Counted from the first letter of the stretch, positions 32,588 to 43,321 are shown. The stretch: DNA of 64,000 nucleotides from Phascolarctos cinereus (GCF_002099425.1 NW_018343954.1:23831501-23895500), one strand, 5' to 3'. Numbers and translations are program-made. Notes: generated by a model from the sequence alone, not told the origin.

Positions 32588-32838
32588 ATCAGCTAGGTAG
32601 CACAGTGAATGGAGCACTGGATCTGAAGTCAGGAAGACCTGAGTTCAAATCAGACCTCAGACACTTCCTAGCTGTGTAATCCTAAGCAAGACACTTACCT
32701 ACTGTTTGCCTCAGTTTCCTAATCTATAAAATAGGGATAAAGTAGCACCTATCTCCCAGGGTTGTTGTGAGGATCAAATGAGATCATATTGGTAAGTCGT
32801 TTTGCAAACCTTAAAATTATTCTATAGATGGTAGTGGC
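32588..32838 (+). repeat. Mar/MIR3-type SINE, near full length
   Basis: 'catcagctaggtagcacagtgaatggagcactggatctgaagtcaggaagacctgagttcaaatcagacctcagacacttcctagctgtg', 'gggttgttgtgaggatcaaatgagatc'. Well preserved. Confidence 0.95.
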
Positions 32839-32950
32839 TATACACTAGGTACTTCATCTTAAAGGTATCACCATAGTCTTTTACACAGCACAGCTACACA
32901 GAGTAGATACAGATAGGTGCATGCAAAAAGGAAATGAATTAATGCGACTT

Positions 32951-32960
32951 GGGTGTGTGT

Positions 32961-33032
<72 letters not shown>
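32951..33032. repeat. (GT)n-(GA)n compound microsatellite
   Basis: About 55 bases of GT-rich repeat pass directly into about 27 bases of GA repeat, with single-base interruptions. Confidence 0.96.
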
Positions 33033-33037
<5 letters not shown>

Positions 33038-33382
33038 CAGGTGAGGGAAATGATAGAGTAATGCAAAATATTTGACTTATATTTGGAACAATGAAGAAGG
33101 TCAGGCCTAAAGAAGCAGATATACAGACAGGCAAATTGTTTCTTTGTTTGTACACTTCTTAAAAAACCACTTTCACTGCAAACTAGAAAGATATTGGTGA
33201 CCAGGTGCTGAGACTTGTCACTATCTCAGGAATTCTAGAATCTGAGAATATTTTTAAAATATTTTGATAACTACATTTTAATGTAATTGGTTAACTTTGT
33301 AATCCTATGAATGTTATTGTATGCATTTGAAAACATAATTCTGCAAGTCAATAAGCTTTGCCAGACTGCCAAAGGAACCCAA

Positions 33383-33383
<1 letters not shown>
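33033..33383. other. Unassigned interval
   Basis: Nothing recognised. Confidence 0.35.
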
Positions 33384-33441
<58 letters not shown>

Positions 33442-33448
33442 ACACACA
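33384..33448. repeat. (CA)n microsatellite
   Basis: About 32 CA units with a single TA interruption. It explains the Thr-His and Cys-Val repeat ORFs on both strands. Confidence 0.97.
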
Positions 33449-35149
33449 AAGATTAAGATGCCCTGTGCTACACGAAGAAGCTGGAGGTGGTGAACTCACC
33501 ACAGTGGTTCAGTGCATCCATGGCCCATGGGCAGAAGGGCTGAGAAAGTGTCAAGCTTTCTTTGGTTCTCTGAGAGTTAATATCCTTCTATCTTTCAGTC
33601 CCACCTCTCTCTCAGGGATTAGTATATAGGTTTCTGAATTATTGTGGATTCACCCATAGGAATCAGCTCTTGAATCCCAACCTCTGGCAAACCCTGACTC
33701 ATAAATTTGTGACATTTCATAGGACCCTACTCATATGACTTTGGCATGATAGAATTGACTCCCCACACACAGAGAAAACATGCCTAACTACACTGAGAAG
33801 TTTTTCTTGACATGGAATCAGTAAAGCAATAAAAAATTATAATAAAAATATCCACAGCTCAGCCACACTCCTGCATCTTAGAGAGACCCAACAATCTTCA
33901 AACAATCCACAAACTGCTCTGAAGTCAGGAGTTCTGGAAAACACATAATTTGAATTTATCAGCCACTCCCACAAGTGGGCAAAGGAACATGTAAACAACA
34001 CAGCACAGTTTGCAACTGGAGCTCAAATCATGCTTTCAACAGAGTTGGTCATCAGGCACTCAGGGATTCTACATGAATTCTGGAAATAAGAAATGGCTTA
34101 GCAGAGTTGCAATCTCAGAATCTCATTCAAACTGGAATTCTGGAACTAGAGGATCCTCCACTTGATGTTCTGCCCTGTCATTTGAGACAGTTGCAGTGGC
34201 TAACTCATCATGAAGAAGGGTGAATGGTCCTAATGTCCTATACAAGAGAAGTCTTCTGCAGAGACAGTGGTTCACTGTCTCCCTGACTTGAAAGAATTTC
34301 TTTCCTTCAGTTGCATCATAACTCTTCTCATGACTCACTTTTTTTTTTCTTTCCTTTCTGGCATGCCAAATCCCAGGCCACTCACACAGAAACACTTTGG
34401 TGGCAGACAAAATAAAAAAGGTACTCTACTATGAAAACTCCTTCCATCCCTAAAATTACATCATTTTATGATAAGTAGGAGAGAGCTTTGTCACCAGGAG
34501 TGAAACTATTTATGAAGTAAGATGGAAAAGCTAAGATACCTTTCTAGAGTCTTCACAGAACATTCCTACACAAAAAGAAAATGGCTTAGAGTATGATACA
34601 TCCCTGGTAGTTCAAGAGGTCAGAAGGAAAGGAATAAAGATGAGTAGAAATGTGGGAGAAGCAGAAATACTCAGTGAATCAAGAACAAATAGAGCCTCCC
34701 CCTCTTCCCCAAAGACACTAAACCTCACCTTTATTCTAGTTTTATTTCTTTACTCTTTCTGCTAGAGACGATCGTAAGCTGTATAATATCAGCTTATGGG
34801 AGATAAGGCAGAAGAAAGGATAAAGGTACAAGTCCTTACCCAGCTCTCCAAGTGGAGGTAGGTAGTGAGCATGCCCACTGATCAAAGTGAGTATTCTTCA
34901 TTTGGTTAAATTAAAGTTAGTTTTATTAAATATCTTTAATGACATTTTATCTGTTTTCCCTATTGTATTCTCCCTTGATGTTTTATGGTGTTATTCTCAC
35001 TCCCACCCCCCAAGCAAGATTATGGGAGACTAAAGAAGAAAACCTGTATTCTCAATCTCTTAGCTCAGAGTCTTTTTTTTCCACCACTGTATATTTATAT
35101 TTTACTATGTAGAATATGCAAGCTAGTATAGTTTATATTCTACCCCTTA
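33449..35149. other. Unassigned unique sequence
   Basis: About 1.7 kb. The minus-strand ORF at 34123-34410 (95 codons) has no domain I recognise. A 7-base-arm hairpin ('gtggtgaactcaccac') sits near 33486. No gene supported. Confidence 0.45.
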
Positions 35150-35310
35150 GAATCATACAGGTGGAATAGACTTTAAGCATCAAAATAGCTCACCTTCCCT
35201 CAACTTCCATTTTGCAGATAATCAAAATGAAGCCCTGAGATATGACTTCCCATGGAATGCAGAGATAGTTAGTCACATAGCATGGGCTAAAACTTGTTTT
35301 TTGAATCTCA
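35150..35310 (-). repeat. Ancient mammalian repeat (L3/CR1- or MIR-like), diverged
   Basis: Layout 'tagaatcatacaggtggaatagac...cattttgcagataatcaaaatgaagccctgaga...agtcacatagcatgggc', the decayed pattern 'ggaccttagagatcatctag...ttacagatgaggaaactgaggccc'. Family not certain. Confidence 0.5.
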
Positions 35311-35384
35311 TTGTATTGTTATTCATCTCAACTTACATAATTTCCTTGACACTCTCTAACCCACCCCTGAGCAAAAAATATGAC

Positions 35385-35560
35385 CTCGAAAGGACATAGA
35401 AAGGACCTTAGAGTTCACGTAGTTAACTCCTACCATTTTACAGCTGAGACCCAGAGAGTATAAATAACGCTTCATAATGTTGCACAATTAGTGAATAGTA
35501 CAGCTGGCATTTGGACCCAAAGCTTTTGACTCAAAGGTTAGTATTCCTTCCATTCTGACA
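35385..35560 (-). repeat. Ancient mammalian repeat of the same layout as 35150
   Basis: 'catagaaaggaccttagagttcacgtagttaactcctaccattttacagctgagacccagagag', then 'gcacaattagtgaatagtacagctgg'. Better preserved than its neighbour. Confidence 0.6.
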
Positions 35561-35744
35561 AACATCCTTTCATTAGATTGTGAGTGATTACCACTTCATT
35601 CTTTCCATTATCCCAATGGCTTTCTCATCCAGGAATGTGCTCAACCAGATTGAGAATGACCTTAAAGGAGTAAGTCAGTAGAGTTTCAGAAAACAGCTAT
35701 ACTTTTTTTAAATTTTGGCTTTATAAAAATAAAATTTTATTTAT
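35561..35744. other. Short unassigned interval
   Basis: Nothing recognised. Confidence 0.3.
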
Positions 35745-35997
35745 ATTTAGGTGGCACAGTGGATAGGTGGCTAGACTTGGAGTTAGGAGGATCTGAGTTC
35801 AGATTGAGCATCAGATATTTAATAGCTGTATGACTTTGGGCAAGTCACTTTGCTTCTGTTTGCCTCAATTTCTTCATCTGTAAATAGACATAATAATAGC
35901 ACTTATATCCTAGGATTATTATGAGGCTTGATTGAGTTAATATTTAGAAAATATTTTGCAAACTTTAAAATGGTATGTACATATTATCTATTATTTT
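35745..35997 (+). repeat. Mar/MIR3-type SINE
   Basis: 'taggtggcacagtggataggtgg', 'gacttggagttaggaggatctgagttcagatt', 'tgactttgggcaagtcact', 'attattatgaggcttgattgagttaatat'. Confidence 0.92.
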
Positions 35998-37044
35998 ATA
36001 TCATCTATATTTCCCAGCGTATTCAACTCCCTGTTCCCAGAAAACTATCCCTTATAATGAAAACTTTTTAAAGCAGTTCAGCTAAACTAAATGACATATG
36101 AAGACATATCAGACATAATAAGTTGTCTTCCAAATTCATGGTTCCTACCGCTGCAAAGATCAGAGAGGTGCCTCACCGTATCTCCTCTGTGGAACCAAGC
36201 TTGGACTTTATAATTTTATGGTATTTAATTCAGTTCTAATTATTTTGGTATTGTTGTTTCTGCCCCAATTTTTAGTAAGATTTGCCCCCCAATTTCTAAT
36301 TCTGATTCTTTGATCTCACTAATATGGATCCAACCATTAGTGCATATCACAACTTATTCATATCCACTCATGCTGCATAGTTCTTCTCTACATCTTTCTG
36401 TAAATACTCCATTTAGGATCTACCCAATGTACTCAAGATGGTTGGTTAGAATTATGCACACACACACACATACACACACGCAGAGTGGCTCTTGTATTTT
36501 TTTCTATTTCTACTATATTTTCTTTTATGAACTTTCTATTTTTTTTTCTATTATGAACTTTACAATCATAAGCAAACAGAAACACTGTCATCTACAAAGA
36601 AGAACAAAAATAAGGATGGCATATGAAATTGAACCTATGTCATGCACAATTAATTTTTAAGTGCAAATTAAACTGCACAAAGTAGCAACAGAGTTGCCTT
36701 GTTTGTATCCTATTATGAATTTCTTTTCATTTTCTCCTATTTTAAAAATATGTTATTAATGATCTTTCCCCTTTTGTCCATCTTTATATCACTACCCATT
36801 AACTTATATTCCACTCTCCCACATGAGATTCTTATATTCTATGTATCTTTTAGTCTACTATGTGGTCAACTGTGAAATACTGCTGGCTAAAGCCTGAATA
36901 TTTTCACTGATATCCTCATCAAAGATGCATATATAGTTTAGAAACAGGGAATAAACCTGTGTTTCCCTGGTACAGGGAAATCCCTGGTGAAGAAACTTCT
37001 TCTGCCAATGCAGGTTGGCACTTTCTCTGCAACTTACAGTCTTA
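35998..37044. other. Unassigned AT-rich sequence with a short CA run
   Basis: CA-type run at 36457-36481; the plus-strand ORF at 36310-36660 spans it and has no domain. No named repeat recognised in the rest. Confidence 0.45.
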
Positions 37045-37181
37045 GAGAGTTGCCTAAAGCACTAAGAGGTTAAGTAACTTGCCAAGGATCACACATTCAG
37101 CATATGTCAGAGGCAGAACTTGAACCCAAATCTTGTTAATTCCAAGGTTATGCCTCTACCCACTATGCCATGTTGCCCCTC
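37045..37181 (-). repeat. MIR fragment
   Basis: 'agaggttaagtaacttgccaaggatcacacattcagc', 'gcagaacttgaacccaaatcttg', 'ctctacccactatgccatgttgcccct'. Confidence 0.88.
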
Positions 37182-38269
37182 TATGTGTAGATAATTCCCA
37201 CAAAATTTAAATACTTGAGAAAGTAGTCATATCAATAGGTCTATACCATTAAATCATTATCTCTTGAGCAACTTGACTTTTCTTTGCACATTCACTTGTC
37301 AAACCTATAAGGTCCAGAGGAATCTCATCTCCTCCCCATTATATTGGCTTCTGATGAAGACTATAATTCAACATTCTAGTTCTGGTACCAATATCCTGTA
37401 AATAATTAGCATGTCTATTTGTCTGTTTATATGTCTAACATGTCTATTCACCAACCCTCTAGCATTAGGCCAATTGGATAAGTGAGATGTTCCTTCCACG
37501 CTATAAATTAGTATCATTCTACATGGATGCATTACATAGGCATAGTTAATAATCATACAAGCATAGAACTGACAAGGAGAGATTTGCAGGTTACGACTCT
37601 ATCACACCAACCTCATTTGTTCATTGATTTATTAAAATTTCATGGAGAAGAAAATAAAAATTTTAGCAGTGTCAAAATTCACAGGTCTTAACACTTTGTC
37701 TGCCATGAAGCCTTAGTCAAACACAATCTTTTAATTAAATTAATCTTAAGTGACAGAAAATAAAAGAATAAGACATCAGGGCATTTAGAAATTGTTTCAG
37801 ACTTTAATCCCTATGGAGACTGAAGAGTTCAGGAAAACTTTAGTGGAATTAAAATCATTTACCTTTCCAGTTGTCTATGCCAATTTAAAGTTAGGGACAT
37901 GTGCTTAAGGACATCTCTAATCTGTCTTTTAAAAAGGACAGATAATAACTTGTACCCAAGCTTCTTTGTTCTTGAAAACTATTGGGTTACTCCAGTGTTA
38001 CTGAATCTTGCCAGACTGAATTCCCTAAGTACATTGGATCACTGTATCCTCTTAGACAAACAAAGGTCAATGTCAGATTATAGGGGCAACACAAAAGACT
38101 GCCCAGACTACCCAAGAATGATCCTGTACTTCCCCAGCCAGCAGGGTCAAGGAGCAAGGTAGGACCTCAGAAGTTCCTCGTCTTAAAAACAAATGCCGTC
38201 ACAATGGATGCGAGTCGTGGAGTCATTGAATGCTAAAGCTGACATGTATTCTCTATTGCAACTGAATCA
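37182..38269. other. Unassigned unique sequence
   Basis: About 1.1 kb; no gene or named repeat recognised. ORFs at 37368-37556 (minus) and 37899-38162 (plus) show no domain. Confidence 0.4.
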
Positions 38270-38435
38270 AATCAATTTAACAAACATTTATCTAATGATG
38301 ACAATATTGAAGGCACTGCAATAGATATTGGGGCTAAAACATAGATTTGACATAGTCAACAACAAGCATTTGTTAAGTGATCACTCTATGCCAGCCACAG
38401 TTCCAAGCAATAGGGATACCCAGAAAGGCAAAAAC
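38270..38435 (-). mobile_element. L2 3' ends, antisense, two partial copies
   Basis: Two successive antisense ends: 'caatttaacaaacatttatctaatg...aggcactgcaatagatattggggctaaaa' (about 38272-38340) and 'caacaagcatttgttaagtgatcactctatgccagccacag...gcaatagggatacccagaaaggcaaaaac' (about 38360-38435). Confidence 0.7.
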
Positions 38436-38439
38436 ATGG

Positions 38440-38635
38440 AGGAGAGGTAGCATGGTGCAGTATAAAGAGCCCTGGTTTGGAATCAAAGGACCTGGGTTCT
38501 AATGTCTCTACTACTTTCTACTGGTGTAACCTTGGTAAATCATTTAACTCTTCATCTATAGTCTCAGTTTCCTCATCTATAAAAATTAAAACACAAAAGG
38601 ATCTTTCAGCCCCAGAATCTATGATTGTATGATTT
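38440..38635 (+). repeat. MIR SINE
   Basis: 'gaggtagcatggtgcagtataaagagccctggtttggaatcaaaggacctgggttctaa', 'taaccttggtaaatcatttaact', 'ctcagtttcctcatctataaaaatt'. Confidence 0.87.
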
Positions 38636-38819
38636 AGTTGGGATAAAACCAGCTAGTCAAATAAAAATGACCCAAGAGAATGTGAGGTCAGTGGAAAAGA
38701 AAGATCCAGGTAAAATACTATGAGAAACTTAAATGAATTCTTGGCTCAGAAGTCTTACTGACAATCTTTGCCAGGGAGAGAGAAAAACAACAATAGCCTT
38801 TTAGTTTCTTCCTCTGCCG
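38636..38819. other. Short unassigned interval
   Basis: Nothing recognised. Confidence 0.3.
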
Positions 38820-38965
38820 TTCTTCATATCAATGAATCAATCAGCACTTCTTCATTAAGCACCTATAATACTACATACCAGACACGGGGCCAAGAGATGC
38901 AGACACAAATACAGAAGGGAGATAGTCCCTTGCCCTCAAGAAGTTTATATTCCATTGAGCTGAAT
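38820..38965 (-). mobile_element. L2 3' end, antisense
   Basis: 'caatcagcacttcttcattaagcacctataatactacataccagacacggggccaagagatgcagacac', 'gtcccttgccctcaagaagtttatattcca'. Confidence 0.78.
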
Positions 38966-39090
38966 ATAATGTTTGCAGTTAAATAAAAAGAGACTTTATT
39001 TCCACTGCTTCTGGTCATGTACAATAACTGACTAATTTCTCTCCCTTTCTTTCCCTACATCTCCTTTCTCACTGTTGTGAAAACACAAAA

Positions 39091-39219
39091 GGAGTGAGGG
39101 ATGGGGAAAGGATAGGTAATTAACTAATCAGTGTCTTTATGGAGTGCCTTGCAACAGTGGGAAAGCTAACTTTCCTCCTCCAAGTCCCCAGTTGATCTTA
39201 CCCAGACTTTGATAGACTC
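39091..39219 (+). repeat. Unnamed duplicated sequence, copy A
   Basis: From 'ggagtgagggatggggaaagg' to 'cttacccagactttgatagactc'. It recurs at 40229-40353 in the same orientation with roughly 85% identity by eye and a few small indels. It matches no repeat pattern I know. Confidence 0.85.
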
Positions 39220-39314
39220 AAATGCTTTTACTTTTACAAGTAACCAAGTTATTCTTAAACAAGTGACTGGAAGATGTTTCCCCTCGTCCAAGAAAACAAA
39301 GTTATGGTACTCAA

Positions 39315-39480
39315 GGTATTAATGGAATCATAGTCTTAGAACTCAATGGCCTTAAAACGTCATTTTAATCTAACTCTCATTTTATAAATGAGGACATTGA
39401 GGCCTAGAGAAGTCAAGGTTCATGTACAAGATTGAATTAGTGGAAACCCAGAAATAGTTGTGGGGCACATAAAAATGCAG
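39315..39480 (-). repeat. Ancient mammalian repeat (as at 35385), diverged
   Basis: 'aatcatagtcttagaactcaatggccttaaaac', 'ctctcattttataaatgaggacattgaggcctagagaagtcaagg'. Confidence 0.5.
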
Positions 39481-39494
39481 TATTTCATAACTAA

Positions 39495-40005
39495 CCAGGT
39501 GTTGCCCTAACCTCTCTATTACTCCCAAATTTTCCATTGGTAGCCACACCATCCTCTAATCAGACAAGGTTGAAACCTTGGAATCACCTCTCCCTCACAT
39601 ACACCCACATCTAGTTAGCTGCCAAGTCTTCCAATTACATATCTGCTCTTATCTCTTGCATCCATTATCTACTCTCAACTCCCACTGTAACCACCTAGCT
39701 CAGGCCCTTCATTCTTCTCCCCTAGATTATTCTATGGTCTCTTAATTGTCTTCCTGGATTGAGTCAAATCCCTATTTAGTCTTCCCTTCACACTACTGTC
39801 CAAGTCACCAAATCAAGTCGACAAGCATTTAAGAAGTACCTACCATGAACCATACACTGTGCTAAGCTACTCAAACTTCCTAATGTACCTATCTAATTAT
39901 AGCACTACTATACTGAAAAAAACATCCATTTTGGCCTGCTAAGTGAAGTATAAATTCTCAATTTTGGCCGTTAAGTCTCTCTACAGTATGGCTTCAACAT
40001 TGCTT
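39495..40005 (+). mobile_element. L2 LINE fragment (ORF2 end and 3' UTR)
   Basis: 'gaaaccttggaatcacctctccctcacatacaccc', 'gctgccaagtcttccaattacatatctgctc', 'gcccttcattcttctcccctagattattc', 'tggccgttaagtctctctacagtatggcttcaac'. A short antisense L2 terminus interrupts it at about 39815-39870. Confidence 0.75.
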
Positions 40006-40007
40006 AA

Positions 40008-40225
40008 GAGATAACATGGTGTAGCAGAAAGGACGCTGAGCCTGGAATGAAATGGAGACCCGGATTTAAATTCTGTGTCTGATACTTAGTGGTTATACAA
40101 TCATTGCTGAGTCTTTTCACCCTTCTGAACTTCCATTTTCTCATTTCTAAATTGAGAGTAATAATTGTAATTGTTCCTGCCTCATAGGATTGTTGTAGGT
40201 CAAATAAGATGATTTATGTCTAGCT
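40008..40225 (+). repeat. MIR3/Mar-type SINE
   Basis: 'gagataacatggtgtagcagaaaggacgctgagcctggaatgaaatgg', 'ttcccattttctcatttctaaattgag'-type body, 'tcataggattgttgtaggtcaaataagatg'. It ends where duplicated copy B begins. Confidence 0.82.
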
Positions 40226-40228
40226 AAG

Positions 40229-40353
40229 GGAGTGAGGGATGGGGAAAGAACAGGTAATTAACCAATCAGTCTCTTTGCTGAGTACCTTGCAACAATGGGG
40301 AAGCTTTCTTCCTCCAAGTCACCAGTTGACCTTACCCAGACTTTGATAGACTC
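40229..40353 (+). repeat. Unnamed duplicated sequence, copy B
   Basis: Second copy of 39091-39219, starting directly after a SINE body. Both copies end at the same word ('tttgatagactc'), so the shared unit has defined edges. Confidence 0.85.
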
Positions 40354-40599
40354 TCACATAACAGCACCCACATTTAATATACCCTAGGGGTCAGCATCTA
40401 CTCAAAACCATAGCTCAAGAGCCTCACAGTGATGTAGTTATTTTTGCCAGTAAGTCGGAAGACACGTTAGCTCAAAAAAAAAAGTATTTAATCAAATAAC
40501 ATTATAAATTTTAACATAATCTTTCCAAATGTATATATATTCTCCCCAGGTTACCACACCTCAAGTTGGGAAGGGTACACATGCAGAGGACAGAAGTGA
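40354..40599. other. Unassigned interval
   Basis: Nothing recognised; an A run lies at about 40474-40484. Confidence 0.3.
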
Positions 40600-40735
40600 C
40601 CAGAGATTATGGAGGTCACATATATGTGAGATATATACATATATGTGTTTATATGTGTGTGTACATACACACATGCATGTAACATACACATACATATACA
40701 TATATATGATACTTAATATATGTGGAGAGAGGGAG
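40600..40735. repeat. TA/CA/TG mixed microsatellite
   Basis: Alternating purine-pyrimidine sequence ('tatatacatatatgtg', 'tgtgtgtgtacatacacac', 'acatacacatacatatacatatatatg'), rich in self-complementary words. Confidence 0.88.
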
Positions 40736-41182
40736 AGTGTGAACACACTAGGACACTAATGTGGGTGGCATGAACCTGTAGGTTGGGTAAGTAATATTTC
40801 TAAGGCTATAGAACTTCTGATGTTCTCTGGTGAGGTCATCTCTTGCTTTTTACTGAGCATATTGTCTTCACCACATTACACCTATTTGCCATTTATTTAA
40901 GTTTTGTGGTCAAAAAGAAGCTTTCTGCTGTTGTCTGCTAGACACTAGCCCTTCAGAATCATCCTTCCTCACATCCAATCAAGTATAGTGGCTGGAAAGC
41001 TTCCCATTAACTAGGGCAAGTCAGCATTCTATTAGTGCCATTACCTACAACACTCAACAAAAGCACCTAATAAAATGCAACAGGAATTACCCAGACAAAT
41101 ATTGTCTGCCCTTTTACTGTCTTCCCAGCTGACTCCCAGGCCTTGGTTGCAGGAAACAATCTGACTTAGGATTAGAAAATTT
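40736..41182. other. Unassigned interval
   Basis: No feature recognised. Confidence 0.35.
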
Positions 41183-41236
41183 TCTATTCATTCATTCATT
41201 CATTCATTCATTTTTGTTTGTTTATTTATTTATATA
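41183..41236. repeat. (ATTC)n then (TTTG/TTTA)n tetranucleotide repeat
   Basis: About seven ATTC units followed by TTTG and TTTA units. Confidence 0.93.
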
Positions 41237-41424
41237 CTATTTATAACTCTAATTATGAGTCTATTTCCCTAAAATCTATTTCAGGGACTTTTTCCAAACA
41301 ATCTTCTTAGAAGTCTGGCATACTTGACTTCAGAGCATGGAAACAAATTTTAGGGGCAAGAACAAAAGAAAAGTGAAGCATCCATGTTCTATATTCCTGC
41401 TTTTTAAAAATAATATTTTATTAT
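41237..41424. other. Short unassigned interval
   Basis: Nothing recognised. Confidence 0.3.
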
Positions 41425-41715
41425 GCATATCTGCAATATTCTGCTAGTCTCTTTGCATCCTATCACCTCTAGGATCAAACATAAACTCTTGTAATTGGTG
41501 TTCAAAGCCTTCATAGCCTAGCTCCTTTCCCACCTTTTCCTATTTTCCATGTATATAGCTTATTTATACTTATTTGTTTGCTTCTTATGTCTCCCATTAG
41601 ATTATAAGCTCCTTGAAGGCAGGACTGTATTTTGCTTCTTTTCATCCCCAGTGTTTAGCACTGTTCCTACTACATAGTAAGCATCTCATAAATTTTTACT
41701 GACATATATAAAACA
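41425..41715 (+). mobile_element. L2 3' region
   Basis: 'cacctctaggatcaaacataaactcttgtaattggtgttcaaagccttcatag', 'ctcccattagattataagctccttgaaggcagg', 'ccagtgtttagcactgttcc'. Confidence 0.88.
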
Positions 41716-41928
41716 TTTTATGAAGTGCCATATAAAAATCATCTAATGTGTTACACCTTTCTGGCCTTTTATTCAACTGCCTTTCGTATATTAAAATGTT
41801 CTGTTGTTCTCATCCCCTCCCGTCTCAAAGTCTTTATTAATGCGTCCTCCCATATTTAGAATAAAATCTTTATTTCTCCCCCATATCCATCTGCTGAAAT
41901 CTCTTCCTTATCTCAAAGCCTATCTCAT

Positions 41929-42048
41929 GTCCAAGGCCATACAACCTTGGACATACACAATCTCATCTGATGTTGGAAATCAAGCAGGGCCAGCCTCAGG
42001 TAATACTTGGAAAGTAAATTGTCATAGAATACAGGGTACCTATGCTTT
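41929..42048 (+). pseudogene. 5S rRNA-derived sequence (full-length, diverged)
   Basis: 120 bases that align end to end with vertebrate 5S rRNA. The start 'gtccaaggccataca' matches 'gtctacggccatacc'; 'atctcatctgat' matches 'atctcgtctgat'; 'ggaaatcaagcaggg' matches 'ggaagctaagcaggg' (box A); 'taatacttgg' matches 'tagtacttgg' (box C); 'gaataccgggt' appears as 'gaatacagggt'; the end is 'tatgcttt' against 'taggcttt'. Identity is about 70% by eye, with many differences at CpG sites, so it is old and not a working 5S gene. 5S rRNA is a large-subunit ribosomal RNA made by Pol III from an internal promoter. The copy is joined directly to a tRNA-SINE head at 42050 and lies inside L2, so it may be part of a 5S-headed SINE (AmnSINE1/SINE3-like) or a chimeric retrocopy. 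Confidence 0.85.
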
Positions 42049-42049
42049 G

Positions 42050-42105
42050 GGATAGATAGGTGGCACAATGGATAGTGTTTGGGTTGAACTCAGTAAGACC
42101 TGAGT
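42050..42105 (+). repeat. Marsupial SINE head fragment fused to the 5S-like sequence
   Basis: 'gggatagataggtggcacaatggatagtg...gttgaactcagtaagacctgag' matches the first ~55 bases of the tRNA-derived SINE, then stops abruptly where L2 resumes. Confidence 0.72.
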
Positions 42106-42335
42106 CTGTATCTTTCCTTAAAGTTCTCATAGCATTTTACCTAGACCTTTTCATTTACCTCATTCTCCCTTATAGCACAGTTATTCATTATATTTCTCCT
42201 GCCGCAATGTCTTAGTCATCAAGTTCCTTGAAAACAGAGTCTGCCCCATTAATCTAGCACAGAGTCTTATCAACAGTAAGCACTTAATGTTTACAGAAAG
42301 TAGTTAGCACAGTTTTTGGCACATAACACTTAATA

Positions 42336-43107
42336 AGTGAATTTTCATTCAAATAATGAATGAGAGAGTGACTGAATAAATGAATTAAATTCCAGTAGCT
42401 ACAGTACCTAGTCTATATTCTGTATTCTAGCCTGTTTCTAAATTCTGCTTATCTGAGTTACATAGGTACTACTTGGCTCAAATAGACAGTATTTAAAATA
42501 CATAAGAAGTCTCAAATATAGCTTACCATGGGAACGATGCATGAAAAATTCAGAGAATCATACTAGATAGTACATAAAAAGTGTGAAATTGTTAGTACAG
42601 ACTAAGGCAGGAAGAGGCATCTGACAAAGAGAAAAGCACAAATTGAAAGACAACCCTCTGATTCTTTAGCTTCTTCCAATCAAGTTCTGGACTCACTCCT
42701 GTGGTCAGTCACTGCAGCATTCCTGACTCAAGCTAATGTCACATGGAGCCATAGTCTAGTGATGGCTTCCTCTCCTGCAAGTTTTTCAATTCACATTCTG
42801 TAAAATTAGTTGGTTTCTCTTCCTCCCTTATTGCAGATCTGGGATTTTCCACTAAACTAGCAATAAAACACATGAATCCTGAATAGTGAATGGAAATCCT
42901 TCACTGCTCTTCACCTTCATTATGCAGAGATGCAGATGTGCCTCCTTTAAATGCACAAATTAACAGCTCTGTTAATGAAAAGGATACATTCCAGGGCTAC
43001 TTCATTGTCAGAAACTTCATAACCAGAAGTAGAAATCATATAGATGATGAAACACACTTATGTATCTCATTGTTCAATTACTTGTCTGGCAGGAAAGGAG
43101 GAAAAAA
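42336..43107. other. Unassigned unique sequence
   Basis: No gene or repeat recognised. The plus-strand ORF at 42890-43225 (111 codons) runs into a MIR and lacks any domain. Confidence 0.4.
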
Positions 43108-43321
43108 AACATTTATCAAGTGCCTATTATGTGACAGCTACTTTATAAATATTAGCTCATTTAGTTCTCACAACAACCATGGAAGGGAGATATTAATATC
43201 CCCATTTTATACTGGAGGAAACTGAGGCAGAGGCTAAGTGACTTGCCCATTTCTGAGGCCAGATCTGAACTCAAGTCTTCCTCATTCTAGGACCATGGCT
43301 CTATCCACCTTGCAACTCCCT
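43108..43321 (-). repeat. MIR SINE
   Basis: 'aacatttatcaagtgcctattatgtgacagctac', 'cattttatactggaggaaactgaggcagagg', 'ctgaactcaagtcttcctcattctaggacc'. Confidence 0.92.

Larger units (their letters stand above)
41750..42335 (+). mobile_element. L2 3' region, interrupted by a 5S-like/SINE insert
   Basis: L2 wording before the insert ('cacctttctggccttttattcaac', 'ctgctgaaatctcttccttatctcaaagcctatctcat') and after it ('ttaaagttctcatagcattttacctaga', 'aagttccttgaaaacagagtctg', 'agtaagcacttaatgttta'). The insert at 41929-42105 replaces or displaces the expected 'cctccaggaagccttcc' part. Confidence 0.75.

Noticed and set aside
34123-34410. 95-codon minus-strand ORF as a gene
   Set aside because: No recognisable motif and no support from spacing or neighbours; consistent with chance.
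36310-36660. 116-codon ORF
   Set aside because: It spans a CA microsatellite and T-rich sequence; composition alone explains the open frame.
41929-42048. A working 5S rRNA gene
   Set aside because: Only about 70% identity, with changes across the helices and promoter, no tandem 5S cluster, and SINE sequence in place of a T-run terminator.
42890-43225. 111-codon ORF
   Set aside because: It runs into a MIR and shows no domain or coding signature.
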